This document shows, in pieces, positions 1 through 6,205 of a stretch of DNA of 11,027 nt. Numbering within the stretch: position 1 is the stretch's first letter; the number at the start of each line of letters is the position of its first letter. The notes under the pieces are model-generated. The model saw only the letters and a program-made list of their open reading frames with translations. It was not told the origin of the DNA and searched no databases. Source of the stretch: [Eubacterium] saphenum (GTDB taxonomy: Bacteria > Bacillota > Clostridia > Oscillospirales > Ruminococcaceae); contig SFJQ01000052.1 in NCBI GenBank assembly GCA_004555855.1, positions 1 to 11,027 on the forward strand, given 5' to 3'. The translations under genes were made by a program, and so were the position numbers.

Positions 1-159
1 AACCGCGTCCAGATACTCGCTGTAATTTCTGAAATTACGTTCGCGGAGCATATTTCCCAGACGCCCTTGAACCAAAACGCGCTTTGCGGCGAGATTTATG
101 CCGAAATTATCGTACATAAATTTTACCAGCCGCTGAAACTCAGCGTCGGTTATTTCCAT
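1..159 (-). CDS. cheR: CheR, chemotaxis receptor methyltransferase (N-terminal part; rest is off the window)
   Basis: Only the first 53 codons are present; the gene runs off the left edge. CheR uses S-adenosylmethionine to methylate glutamates on chemoreceptors, setting adaptation together with the esterase CheB. The visible part matches the helical N-terminal domain of CheR: after an initial helix comes GINLAAKRVLVQGRL (residues 20-34), the family's 'Gi-l--K--lv--Rl' signature, then a Y-S-E-Y-L segment. The catalytic SAM-binding domain cannot be seen. The ATG lies 2 nt after the cheW stop, and its GGAGG site (167-171) sits inside the last cheW codons, so translation is probably coupled. Being third in cheA-cheW-cheR supports the call. 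A fragment of an unrelated methyltransferase is unlikely in this context. Confidence 0.85.
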   Translation of the reverse strand, partial: MEITDAEFQRLVKFMYDNFGINLAAKRVLVQGRLGNMLRERNFRNYSEYLDAV

Positions 160-161
160 TT

Positions 162-674
162 TTACGCCTCCTGTTCGTCGAGCAGCTTTGCTACATCGAG
201 AATGAGTTTTGTCTGCTCGGAATTTTTGTCCGAGCGAATCATATACTGAATAAAAGCGTTCGTGTTGACGTTTTTATTCTCGGGAGTTGCGGAGATATCG
301 CTCGAGTGGATATCCTCAACGTTTGCGACATTATCGACGATAATTCCGACAGAGGTTTCGTTGAACGAAAGCGTGATGATGCAGGTGTGAGAGGTAACGG
401 GAATTTCGGGCTTTCCGAAACGCGTTCTGATGTCGATTACGGGAACAACCTTAGAGCGAACGTTGATTATTCCCTTAATATAATCGGGAACGTGCGGAAC
501 CTTGGTAATTCTCTGCATACCGATAATCTCGACAACATACTGAATTTCGATACCGTAAACCTGTTCGCCGATATTAAAGGTCATAACCTTTCCGAGAACG
601 GTGTTGTCGGCAACGAGCTTTCTGTCGCCCGACTGCTGCTTTGCGACAGCTTCTTTTATTACGTCGTTTGTCAT
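162..674 (-). CDS. cheW: CheW, chemotaxis adaptor protein
   Basis: CheW is the cytoplasmic SH3-like adaptor that links methyl-accepting receptors to the kinase CheA. This copy has 170 residues, about normal size. After a ~25-residue polar N-terminus the CheW fold begins (VMTFNIGEQVYGIEI, residues 30-44). The hallmark block GIINVRSKVVPVIDIRTRFG is at residues 68-87, and IIVDNVANVEDI follows at 111-122. The start is fixed by an AAGGGGGAAG site that overlaps the cheA stop codon, with only 12 nt between the genes. This gives cheA-cheW translational coupling and near-equal dosage, as expected for proteins that assemble into one array. The C-terminal domain of CheA is of the same fold, but the short length and lack of kinase domains make this a stand-alone CheW. 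Confidence 0.96.
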   Translation of the reverse strand: MTNDVIKEAVAKQQSGDRKLVADNTVLGKVMTFNIGEQVYGIEIQYVVEIIGMQRITKVPHVPDYIKGIINVRSKVVPVIDIRTRFGKPEIPVTSHTCIITLSFNETSVGIIVDNVANVEDIHSSDISATPENKNVNTNAFIQYMIRSDKNSEQTKLILDVAKLLDEQEA

Positions 675-686
675 ATTTCTTCCCCC

Positions 687-2789
687 TTAACCGATAAGCG
701 AATTTGTATCAATGATAAGCGAAATGCTGCCGTCGCCCATTATCGTGCAGCCCGAAAGTCCCTCGCCCTTGATGTTGTAGCGCGCAAGATACTTCGGGAA
801 AGGCTTTACAACAACCTGCTGTTCGCCGATGAGCTTATCTGCAAAGATGCACATACTCTTGTTGTCGGTTTCAACCAGCAGCAGAATGCCTTCCTTGAGG
901 TCGGTTACTTCGGTTTCGATGCCGAATTTCTCGTGCATTCTGAGAATAGGATAGCAGATACCGCGCAGCATAATCATTTCGTTTCCGTCGGTATCGCGGA
1001 GAATTTGCTCGGGTTCAACCTTGAAGCTCTCGCGGATTGTTGAAATCGGGACGGTGAAAACGATGTCGCCGACGGAGATTTCCATACCGTCGATAATCGC
1101 GAGCGTAAGCGGGATTTTGATGGTGAAAGTCGTGCCAGCGCCCTTTTTGCTGTCAACAACGATTGTACCGTTGCACTTTTCAACATTTGCCTTTACAACA
1201 TCCATTCCGACGCCGCGTCCGCTGAACTCGGTAACCTGCTCGTTTGTAGAAAATCCGGGAAGCAGAATGAGGTTCTGGATTTCCTTTACTGTATATTCGC
1301 TCTCGGGCTTTGTGAGAATGCCCTGACGTCTTGCCTTTGCGAGAATTTTCTCGGGATCGATACCCGCGCCGTCATCGGAAACCGTGATGACAACCTCGCC
1401 CGAGGAATTTTGTGCTGTGAGCTTGAGCGTGCCCTTTGCGGGTTTGCCGTTTGAGGTTCTGTCCTCAACGTTTTCCTCAATACCGTGGTCCATACAGTTT
1501 CTGACAAGGTGCATAAGCGGGTCTTGGAGGCTGTCCACGATGGACTTATCAACCTCGGTATCCTCGCCCTCCATCACAAATTCAACGTCCTTGCCGAGTT
1601 TTTTACGCATATCGCGGACAATTCTGTTCATCTTCTGGAAAACGCCCGACAGCGGAACCATTCTGATTGACATAACGGTATCCTGAAGCTCTCCGGTGAG
1701 CTTTTTGAGGTCGCGTGCAGCCTTGCTGAAGCTCTCGAGTTCAAGACCTTCGAGGTCGGGATTTGAAATAACCATCGACTCGGTTGTGATGATTTCGCCG
1801 ACGATATCGTTGAGCGCGTCAAGCTTTGCGAGGTTAACGCTGATGAGGCTCTGCTTCTGGCTTCCGCCCTGCGCGCCGGCATTTGCGACAGCCGCCTGCG
1901 CCTTTTCAACCGCGGATTCCGTGGGAGCGGGTGCGGCAGCGGGCTTTTCGGGAACGCTCGGCGCTGCTTCCTTTGCAGGCTCCGGAGGAATTTCAGCCTT
2001 CGGCGCGGACTCTGCTGCGGGAGCTTCCTCCGATGCGTTCAGAACCTCATAAGACTGAACGTTAAGCGCAGTTTCAATCTGCTTCAATATGTAATCCTGA
2101 TTATCCTCAGCGGAGAAAGTAATCAGAAATCCGTGTTCGATGATTTCCTTTGAGGATTCGGGATTTGTTTCAACATCTGCGGGGAAATATTCGAGGAACG
2201 AGCATTCATCGCGGATTGTGTTTATGAGGAGGAACGCGCGCAGGTTCTCCATCTGGCAGCCTTCCTCAAAGAAAACGCGAACGGAAGTCTTGCTCTTATC
2301 GGCTGAAACGGGCGCGCTTTCCGCGGGAGCTGCGTTATCTGCAGCAGCGGGCGCTTCGCCGTTTGCTTCGCCGGAGAGCTTTTCCTTTGCGTTTTTGAGC
2401 TTCTCGATAAGGTCGTCGAAGTTGAACAGCTCGTATTCGCCGCCGATATTATTCTGAATAGCCTCAATCTGCGCCTTGTAGGAGTCGGAAACCTGAAAAA
2501 CGAGGTCATAGACAAAGCTGACATCGGTAATAAGTTCGGGGTTTTCGCGGATAACGAAGAACATATCCTCCGCCTTATGAGCAAGCACCGACAAATTATC
2601 GAAGCCCATCATCGCGGAAGAACCCTTGATTGTGTGCATTATGCGGAAAATTTCCTTGATGTCCTCGCTTTCGAAAGCGTTTGCCTGTTCTGTGCGCAGG
2701 AGGATTTCGTCCAGCTGTTCCAGAAGAGAATTTGTTTCATAGAAGTACATATCAAGCATTGCTTCCATACCGGGTTCAATTTTTGCCAT
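687..2789 (-). CDS. cheA: CheA, chemotaxis sensor histidine kinase
   Basis: CheA autophosphorylates in response to receptors and passes phosphate to CheY (and CheB). All five domains are visible in 700 residues. P1 (Hpt) is residues 1-130 with the phospho-accepting His52 in MHTIKGSSAMMGF. P2-like, for response-regulator docking, spans about 166-250 and is flanked by Ala/Pro/Glu-rich linkers (about 144-165 and 252-312). P3 dimerisation covers about 313-380. The P4 ATPase has an N box HLVRNCMDHGIE (427-438), G1 DDGAGID (472-478) and G2 GRGVGMD (524-530). The CheW-like P5 runs about 565-700. Every key kinase motif is intact. The ATG is preceded by AAGGAA at good spacing. It is the first gene of the leftward che operon and is divergent from the FliK-like gene. 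The P2 boundaries are my estimate. Confidence 0.97.
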   Translation of the reverse strand: MAKIEPGMEAMLDMYFYETNSLLEQLDEILLRTEQANAFESEDIKEIFRIMHTIKGSSAMMGFDNLSVLAHKAEDMFFVIRENPELITDVSFVYDLVFQVSDSYKAQIEAIQNNIGGEYELFNFDDLIEKLKNAKEKLSGEANGEAPAAADNAAPAESAPVSADKSKTSVRVFFEEGCQMENLRAFLLINTIRDECSFLEYFPADVETNPESSKEIIEHGFLITFSAEDNQDYILKQIETALNVQSYEVLNASEEAPAAESAPKAEIPPEPAKEAAPSVPEKPAAAPAPTESAVEKAQAAVANAGAQGGSQKQSLISVNLAKLDALNDIVGEIITTESMVISNPDLEGLELESFSKAARDLKKLTGELQDTVMSIRMVPLSGVFQKMNRIVRDMRKKLGKDVEFVMEGEDTEVDKSIVDSLQDPLMHLVRNCMDHGIEENVEDRTSNGKPAKGTLKLTAQNSSGEVVITVSDDGAGIDPEKILAKARRQGILTKPESEYTVKEIQNLILLPGFSTNEQVTEFSGRGVGMDVVKANVEKCNGTIVVDSKKGAGTTFTIKIPLTLAIIDGMEISVGDIVFTVPISTIRESFKVEPEQILRDTDGNEMIMLRGICYPILRMHEKFGIETEVTDLKEGILLLVETDNKSMCIFADKLIGEQQVVVKPFPKYLARYNIKGEGLSGCTIMGDGSISLIIDTNSLIG

Positions 2790-2840
2790 AATCTTATTCC
2801 TTTCCGAATACGCGCAGAGGCGTTTATTTTTTTGTGATTT

Positions 2841-2869
2841 ATGTTAAAGAATTTGCCCGAAAACGGGAA
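2841..2869 (-). promoter_or_regulatory. Possible promoter of the cheA operon (weak match)
   Basis: On the minus strand TTCCCG (2869-2864) and TAACAT (2846-2841) are separated by 17 nt and lie about 50 nt before the cheA start. The match to sigma-A boxes is modest, and the -35 overlaps a small CCCG-AAAA-CGGG inverted repeat. I saw no convincing sigma-28 (sigma-D) site on this strand. It is listed because the operon needs a promoter in this 190-bp gap. Confidence 0.22.
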
Positions 2870-2883
2870 TTCTAAAATTTTTT

Positions 2884-2929
2884 TAAAAAAGCCCTTTTAT
2901 CTTGCCGGAAAATATGTTATTATTATATT
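2884..2929 (+). promoter_or_regulatory. Probable promoter of the FliK-like/FlhB-like operon (class ambiguous)
   Basis: Three overlapping readings are possible. One is sigma-A TTGCCG (2902-2907), 16 nt, then TATATT (2924-2929). Another is an extended -10, TGtTATTAT (2915-2923), with no good -35. The third is a sigma-28-like TAAA (2884-2887), 16 nt, then GCCGGAAA (2904-2911), which keeps the GCCG core of the motility consensus GCCGATAT but matches poorly after it. All would place the start 40-65 nt upstream of the ATG at 2980. A promoter here is likely; which one is used cannot be decided from sequence alone. Confidence 0.45.
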
Positions 2930-2979
2930 AAGACGATTTTTAATTTGTTTGGTAATTCACACTTTGGGAGGCAGTTCAG

Positions 2980-5001
2980 ATGGCGCAGATTCCGCAGATA
3001 AACAATCCGATAACCGCCAAGAATTATAATTACAGTCCCAGACAGCAGGACGAAACCACCGAGCCGTTTGACATTGTAAAGCTAACGGGAGTTGGCGCGG
3101 CGGGAGTAAATTCCGATTCCGCGTCGAAGAGCCGCCTTGAAATGGGCAACCGCGAGCTTATTCCCTTGCAGGTTCAGGTCGCGAAAGACCCGACGCTTGC
3201 GGTTGAGATGCTCAAGGATTTGCTAAACGTCGAGGTTTTGAACCAAGCGCTGGTCACCGGTCACACCGAGCTTTACGGCAGCCTTAAAAACCTTGCTGCA
3301 GAGCTTTATGTAACGCCCGACAAGCTCGTTGAGGAAATCCAGAATCAAGAGCAGCAGAACACGATGTTCTCGGGACACGAGTTTTACGATGTTCTGAGAG
3401 AAGTTGCTCAGACGACCTCCGACCCGAACACAAAGGAGCTTATCGGAAATCTTCTGAAATCGATTAACTTTGCACAAAACAAAGACGAAATTCTCGGAGC
3501 GCTTCGGGCAAATCTGAAGTTCCTCTCGGAATATTATTCCCCGAACGAAAAGCTCTCGGAGAAGCTGCTTAATCTTTCGCAGGAATGGGGCGCGGACGAC
3601 GCCGAGCAGTATTTTGATTACCTCAAGAGCGAAACTCTCGCGATACTGAAAGACGTGAGCGGAAGCCTTCTGAACGACGACAAAACTCAGATGCTCATTC
3701 CGCTGATAACGCACAATCTTTCTCGTTACAACAACAGCCCGTATATGTGCAAGGAGTACTTCAATCTCCTGCTCACGCAGATTTCCTCGGGAACGCTCCG
3801 CGAGGCTCTGAAAAACTCCTTCGGACGTCTGTATTCTGCGATTTTCGACAAAAAGCCGATGCAAAATCCTCAGACGATGGAAGACGTTCGGGCAATGGAT
3901 TCCGAAAGACAAGTTCCTATTGATAATTATACTACAAATCAACAACAAAATCAACCACTTTCAACCATTTCGGACGAGAAAAATTTAGATTTCGATGGCA
4001 TAAATAGTGAATTTCAGCAGAATAACATAAATTTGGAAGATGAATTTGGTAAAAATGTAGAGAATATTTCCGGTGAAAATGAAGAAAACGCCGAGCCTGA
4101 GCTTAACGGCTGGCACAAATTCCTGAACGAAACTATGAGCGAGAAGGGATATATGCAGCTGCTCAAGGATTCGGGATATAATATCGAGCACATTCTGGCG
4201 AATTACAACCGCGGAAAACTGAGCGGAACGGACGCTCTGAAAATGCTTATGGACGGACTTTTCCTCAAATCCGAGTATCCCGAGGCTGCGGAAAACAGCG
4301 CGCTTATGCTGGCGGATTTCTCGAAGGTCAACACGATGCAGGAGCTTATCGACAACCTGAACCTTCTCCTGCGCGATATGCCGGATATCCCGCTAAGAGA
4401 GCGGCTTTACGGAGTTTTTGTTGACATCATCGACAAAATGTCGGTTAAAAACGAGCTTCCCCAGCACGGCATCAGACCTCCCGTAAGCTCCACGCTCGAC
4501 AACCTCACCGACTTCATTCAGAAAAACATCAACAACCCCGCTCTGAAATCGCTCGACAGCTTTAACGCGGCAAATCTCCTGCAAAGCCTTTTGAACGCGC
4601 CGGGAGTTTTCACGCCGCTTGCTCACTACATCTTGCCGCTCGAGGTGAATAACACGCGAGCTTTCGGGGAGCTTTGGGTTGACAACGACGAAAACAACCC
4701 GAACAACACCCCCGGCACTCAGCGAAACTATCACCTTTTCCTGACGTTTGATGTTGAAAGTATCGGCAGATTTGAGGTTGATATGTACGCAATCGGCGAT
4801 GAGGTAAACCTCACGCTGCTTTATCCGACGCGGTTTGAGAAAGAAATCGAGCCGATGAAGGAGCGCGTAACGAAGATTATCCGCAACAGCGGCTATTCTG
4901 CGAGAACTTTTGAAACAGCGCCGCTTAAAAAGCCGCATAATCTTGTCGAAATTTTCCCGAAAATCACCGACAAGCGCACGACTCTGAACACGAGAGTTTA
5001 A
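2980..5001 (+). CDS. FliK/YlqG-like protein, flagellar hook-length-control family (large, two-part)
   Basis: This soluble 673-residue protein has no signal peptide or membrane segment. Two mainly helical regions (about 60-295 and 375-545) flank a Gln/Asn/Glu-rich linker (about 305-372). A C-terminal beta-rich part (about 551-645: LPLEVNNTRAFGELWV, then YHLFLTFDVESIGRFEVDMY, then helix and NSGYSARTF) has the layout of the FliK C-terminal domain (Flg_hook type). In FliK that domain contacts FlhB to switch export specificity. The next gene is an FlhB C-domain protein 15 nt downstream, which mirrors the Bacillus subtilis ylqG-ylqH pair. That pairing is the main support, because the C-terminal similarity is weak by eye. 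A GGGAGG site (2966-2971), 8 nt before the ATG, fixes the start. The linker's DNA (about 3905-4088) is far more AT-rich than its surroundings. Function in this organism is not known. Confidence 0.65.
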   Translation: MAQIPQINNPITAKNYNYSPRQQDETTEPFDIVKLTGVGAAGVNSDSASKSRLEMGNRELIPLQVQVAKDPTLAVEMLKDLLNVEVLNQALVTGHTELYGSLKNLAAELYVTPDKLVEEIQNQEQQNTMFSGHEFYDVLREVAQTTSDPNTKELIGNLLKSINFAQNKDEILGALRANLKFLSEYYSPNEKLSEKLLNLSQEWGADDAEQYFDYLKSETLAILKDVSGSLLNDDKTQMLIPLITHNLSRYNNSPYMCKEYFNLLLTQISSGTLREALKNSFGRLYSAIFDKKPMQNPQTMEDVRAMDSERQVPIDNYTTNQQQNQPLSTISDEKNLDFDGINSEFQQNNINLEDEFGKNVENISGENEENAEPELNGWHKFLNETMSEKGYMQLLKDSGYNIEHILANYNRGKLSGTDALKMLMDGLFLKSEYPEAAENSALMLADFSKVNTMQELIDNLNLLLRDMPDIPLRERLYGVFVDIIDKMSVKNELPQHGIRPPVSSTLDNLTDFIQKNINNPALKSLDSFNAANLLQSLLNAPGVFTPLAHYILPLEVNNTRAFGELWVDNDENNPNNTPGTQRNYHLFLTFDVESIGRFEVDMYAIGDEVNLTLLYPTRFEKEIEPMKERVTKIIRNSGYSARTFETAPLKKPHNLVEIFPKITDKRTTLNTRV

Positions 5002-5016
5002 CGAGGAGGGAGAAAA

Positions 5017-5328
5017 ATGCCGAAAGAAAAACACCCTATGCCGCCCGCGAACAACAAGCGACTTTACGGTCAAAACGCGGCGGTTGCGCTGAAATACAAT
5101 CCCGATATGAACTATGCGCCGGTTGTGGTGGCGTCGGGACTTGGCGAGCTTGCACAGAGAATTGTGAATATCGCCGATGAAGCGGGCGTTCCCGTCTACC
5201 GTGACGACTCCGTGGCAGCGCTTCTGGTTATGCTGAACGCGGGCGAAACAATCCCGAAGGAACTGTATCAGATAGTCGCCGCGATTTATGCGGAAGTAGT
5301 CTACACCTCCGACAAAATGCGAAAATAA
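5017..5328 (+). CDS. FlhB-like protein (free-standing cytoplasmic FlhB C-domain, YlqH type)
   Basis: This 103-residue protein matches only the cytoplasmic C-terminal half of FlhB/YscU export-switch proteins. NAAVALKYNPDMNYAPVVVA (20-39) corresponds to the segment after the FlhB cleavage site. GLGELAQRIVNIADEAGVPV (41-60), the 'VPVYRDDSVAALL' block and IPKELYQIVAAIYAEV (79-94) follow in family order. The four FlhB transmembrane helices are absent. The self-cleaving NPTH motif is also absent: where FlhB has NPTHYAVAL, this protein has GQNAAVAL. It therefore looks like a permanently 'already cleaved' FlhB fragment. It is co-transcribed with the FliK-like gene (15-nt gap carrying GAGGAGGG). Such proteins (FlhB-related family, B. 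subtilis YlqH) occur in Bacillota and have no settled role; some can partly replace the FlhB C-domain in related systems. Confidence 0.88.
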   Translation: MPKEKHPMPPANNKRLYGQNAAVALKYNPDMNYAPVVVASGLGELAQRIVNIADEAGVPVYRDDSVAALLVMLNAGETIPKELYQIVAAIYAEVVYTSDKMRK

Positions 5329-5363
5329 ACCGACAATAAGCCGCCTTCTGCGTCGTCGGTTTT
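5329..5363 (+). terminator. First terminator-like hairpin after the flhB-like gene
   Basis: ACCGAC (5329-5334) pairs with GTCGGT (5355-5360), and an inner CGC/GCG stem (5342-5344 with 5350-5352) can form. The hairpin runs into TTTT (5360-5363). It starts directly after the TAA stop. The stem is imperfect and the T-run short, so it is probably a weak terminator backed up by the hairpin at 5384. Confidence 0.5.
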
Positions 5364-5380
5364 AGAAAAGATGAAAAATG

Positions 5381-5418
5381 AAACCCCGCGCCGGTTTTCC
5401 ACAAGCGCGGGGAATTTT
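5381..5418. terminator. Bidirectional terminator between convergent flhB-like and queT genes
   Basis: CCCCGCGC (5384-5391) and GCGCGGGG (5405-5412) form a perfect 8-bp GC stem with a 13-nt loop. On the plus strand AATTTT follows. On the minus strand the stem is followed by TTTCATTTTT. It sits in the gap between two convergent genes, as expected for a terminator serving both. Confidence 0.75.
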
Positions 5419-5448
5419 GTTGAAAATTATCGTCGAAACAAGCCGGGT

Positions 5449-5970
5449 TTAAGCCTCAGCTTTTTTCTTTGCAGGTCTTGTGCTGCCGATAAGATTTCGC
5501 ATAAGGAAGCGGTTTTTCTCGAAAATAACCTTGAACAGCAAAATTCCGTTCACACAAACGCAAACAAGCTCGCCGAGCGCAACCGTTCCCGCCGAGAACC
5601 AGAACGGCTCGCCGCAGAGATACAGCTCAAATCCGACAATCAGACCGTTTGCCACAACGGGCAGAAGCGAAGCGATGTAAATATTTTTCATATAATACAT
5701 CGGGACAACGGCAGCGGCTGTCGCGAGAGTGCCGAAGATGATGTCGTAAAGACCGAACGGGCTGAAAAGGTTTGCGATAAAGCAGCCGAGGATAAGCGCT
5801 ATGCTGTAATCCTTGCGGTAGAACGCAAGCAAAACGAGCGCCTCCGAGAAGCGAAACTGAACAGGACCGTAAGCAAGCGGCTGGATAAGTACCGTCATCA
5901 CAGCATACGCCGCCGCAACGAGCGCAAGCCGAACCAAATTCTTGGTGTTGAAAATTTCGTTTTTTTGCAT
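5449..5970 (-). CDS. queT: QueT, substrate-binding (S) subunit of an ECF transporter for queuosine precursors
   Basis: This 173-residue integral membrane protein has about five or six hydrophobic helices and a basic tail (RPAKKKAEA). The block YGPVQFRFSEAL (residues 34-45) followed by a small loop and helix is the signature of the QueT family. These S components bind queuine, preQ1 or a related queuosine precursor and use the shared ECF energising module, which is not encoded here. The preQ1-I riboswitch directly upstream independently supports the substrate class. The start chosen is the ATG at 5970, because it lies 8 nt after AAGGAG (5979-5984) and after the riboswitch. Reading further upstream would translate the riboswitch hairpins. 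The gene stands alone and converges on the flhB-like gene. Confidence 0.93.
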   Translation of the reverse strand: MQKNEIFNTKNLVRLALVAAAYAVMTVLIQPLAYGPVQFRFSEALVLLAFYRKDYSIALILGCFIANLFSPFGLYDIIFGTLATAAAVVPMYYMKNIYIASLLPVVANGLIVGFELYLCGEPFWFSAGTVALGELVCVCVNGILLFKVIFEKNRFLMRNLIGSTRPAKKKAEA

Positions 5971-5978
5971 AAAAAAAG

Positions 5979-6018
5979 CTCCTTGTTTTTTTACAATGGT
6001 TAGCAAGAACAACATTGT
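5979..6018 (-). promoter_or_regulatory. preQ1-I riboswitch controlling queT translation
   Basis: Read on the minus strand, stem ACAATG (6018-6013) pairs with CATTGT (5998-5993), extendable by one T-A pair. The loop contains GTTCTTGCTAAC (6010-5999), and an A-rich tail leads into ACAAGGAG. This is the preQ1-I layout: the known B. subtilis aptamer has loop TTCTAGCTA and tail AAAAAACTAAG. Here loop CTTG (6007-6004) can pair with tail CAAG (5985-5982) to make the H-type pseudoknot, and the C after it (6003) is the expected preQ1-pairing base. The tail CAAGG is the queT ribosome binding site, so ligand binding should block translation. No T-run terminator is present, so control is probably translational. 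The motif, the A-rich tail and the queT target all agree. Confidence 0.9.
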
Positions 6019-6025
6019 ATTCTGC

Positions 6026-6049
6026 GGTCCGGCGATTTCTCGCCAGACC
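6026..6049 (-). other. GNRA-capped 10-bp hairpin at the 5' end of the queT transcript
   Basis: On the minus strand GGTCTGGCGA (6049-6040) pairs fully with TCGCCGGACC (6035-6026), including one G-T wobble, around a GAAA tetraloop. The promoter geometry puts the start at about 6052, so the RNA would begin almost directly with this stem, just ahead of the preQ1 aptamer. It is not followed by a T-run, so it is not a terminator. Protection of the 5' end from decay is a plausible role (inference). Confidence 0.7.
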
Positions 6050-6058
6050 ACCTAGATT

Positions 6059-6087
6059 ATTATAGCATAGAGTTTATCAAATTTCAA
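6059..6087 (-). promoter_or_regulatory. queT promoter (sigma-A type, extended -10)
   Basis: Minus strand: -35 TTGAAA (6087-6082), exactly 17 nt, then -10 TATAAT (6064-6059), preceded by TG plus one base (6067-6065), the extended -10. This is close to an ideal vegetative promoter, placing the start near 6052. Regulation is therefore expected mainly at the riboswitch. Confidence 0.88.
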
Positions 6088-6116
6088 CCCTTTTTTCAAG
6101 TTTTTTGGAAAAGCTG

Positions 6117-6145
6117 TTGATTTTGTATAAGAAATATGTTAAAAT
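6117..6145 (+). promoter_or_regulatory. moxR operon promoter (sigma-A type, extended -10)
   Basis: TTGATT (6117-6122), 17 nt, then TAAAAT (6140-6145), with TG one base before the -10 (6137-6139). The start would be near 6152, leaving a ~50-nt leader before the moxR ATG. It is back to back with the queT promoter, the two -35 boxes being 29 bp apart. Confidence 0.78.
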
Positions 6146-6205
6146 AAAAGTGTATATTTATCCGGCATTAATTTCGGCATATTTTTCATTTAAAGGGGTA
6201 AAAAA

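Noticed and set aside
306..1043. Long open frame of 245 codons on the plus strand
   Set aside because: It lies antisense to cheW and the end of cheA, which have clear domains and ribosome binding sites. The frame has no recognisable motif.
2854..2880. CCCG-AAAA-CGGG followed by a T-rich run as a terminator
   Set aside because: The stem is only 4 bp with a bulge beyond it, and it lies between divergent genes where no terminator is needed.
3223..3954. 243-codon minus-strand frame opposite the FliK-like gene
   Set aside because: Antisense shadow with no ribosome binding site or motif; the plus-strand gene has both a start signal and operon context.
5371..6003. 210-codon plus-strand frame
   Set aside because: It overlaps the terminator, queT and the riboswitch on the other strand, and its product is a charged low-complexity sequence typical of an antisense frame.
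5971..6051. Extended queT start giving 27 extra residues (GTG at 6051)
   Set aside because: It would translate through the 5' hairpin and the preQ1-I aptamer and would have no ribosome binding site; the ATG at 5970 has one.
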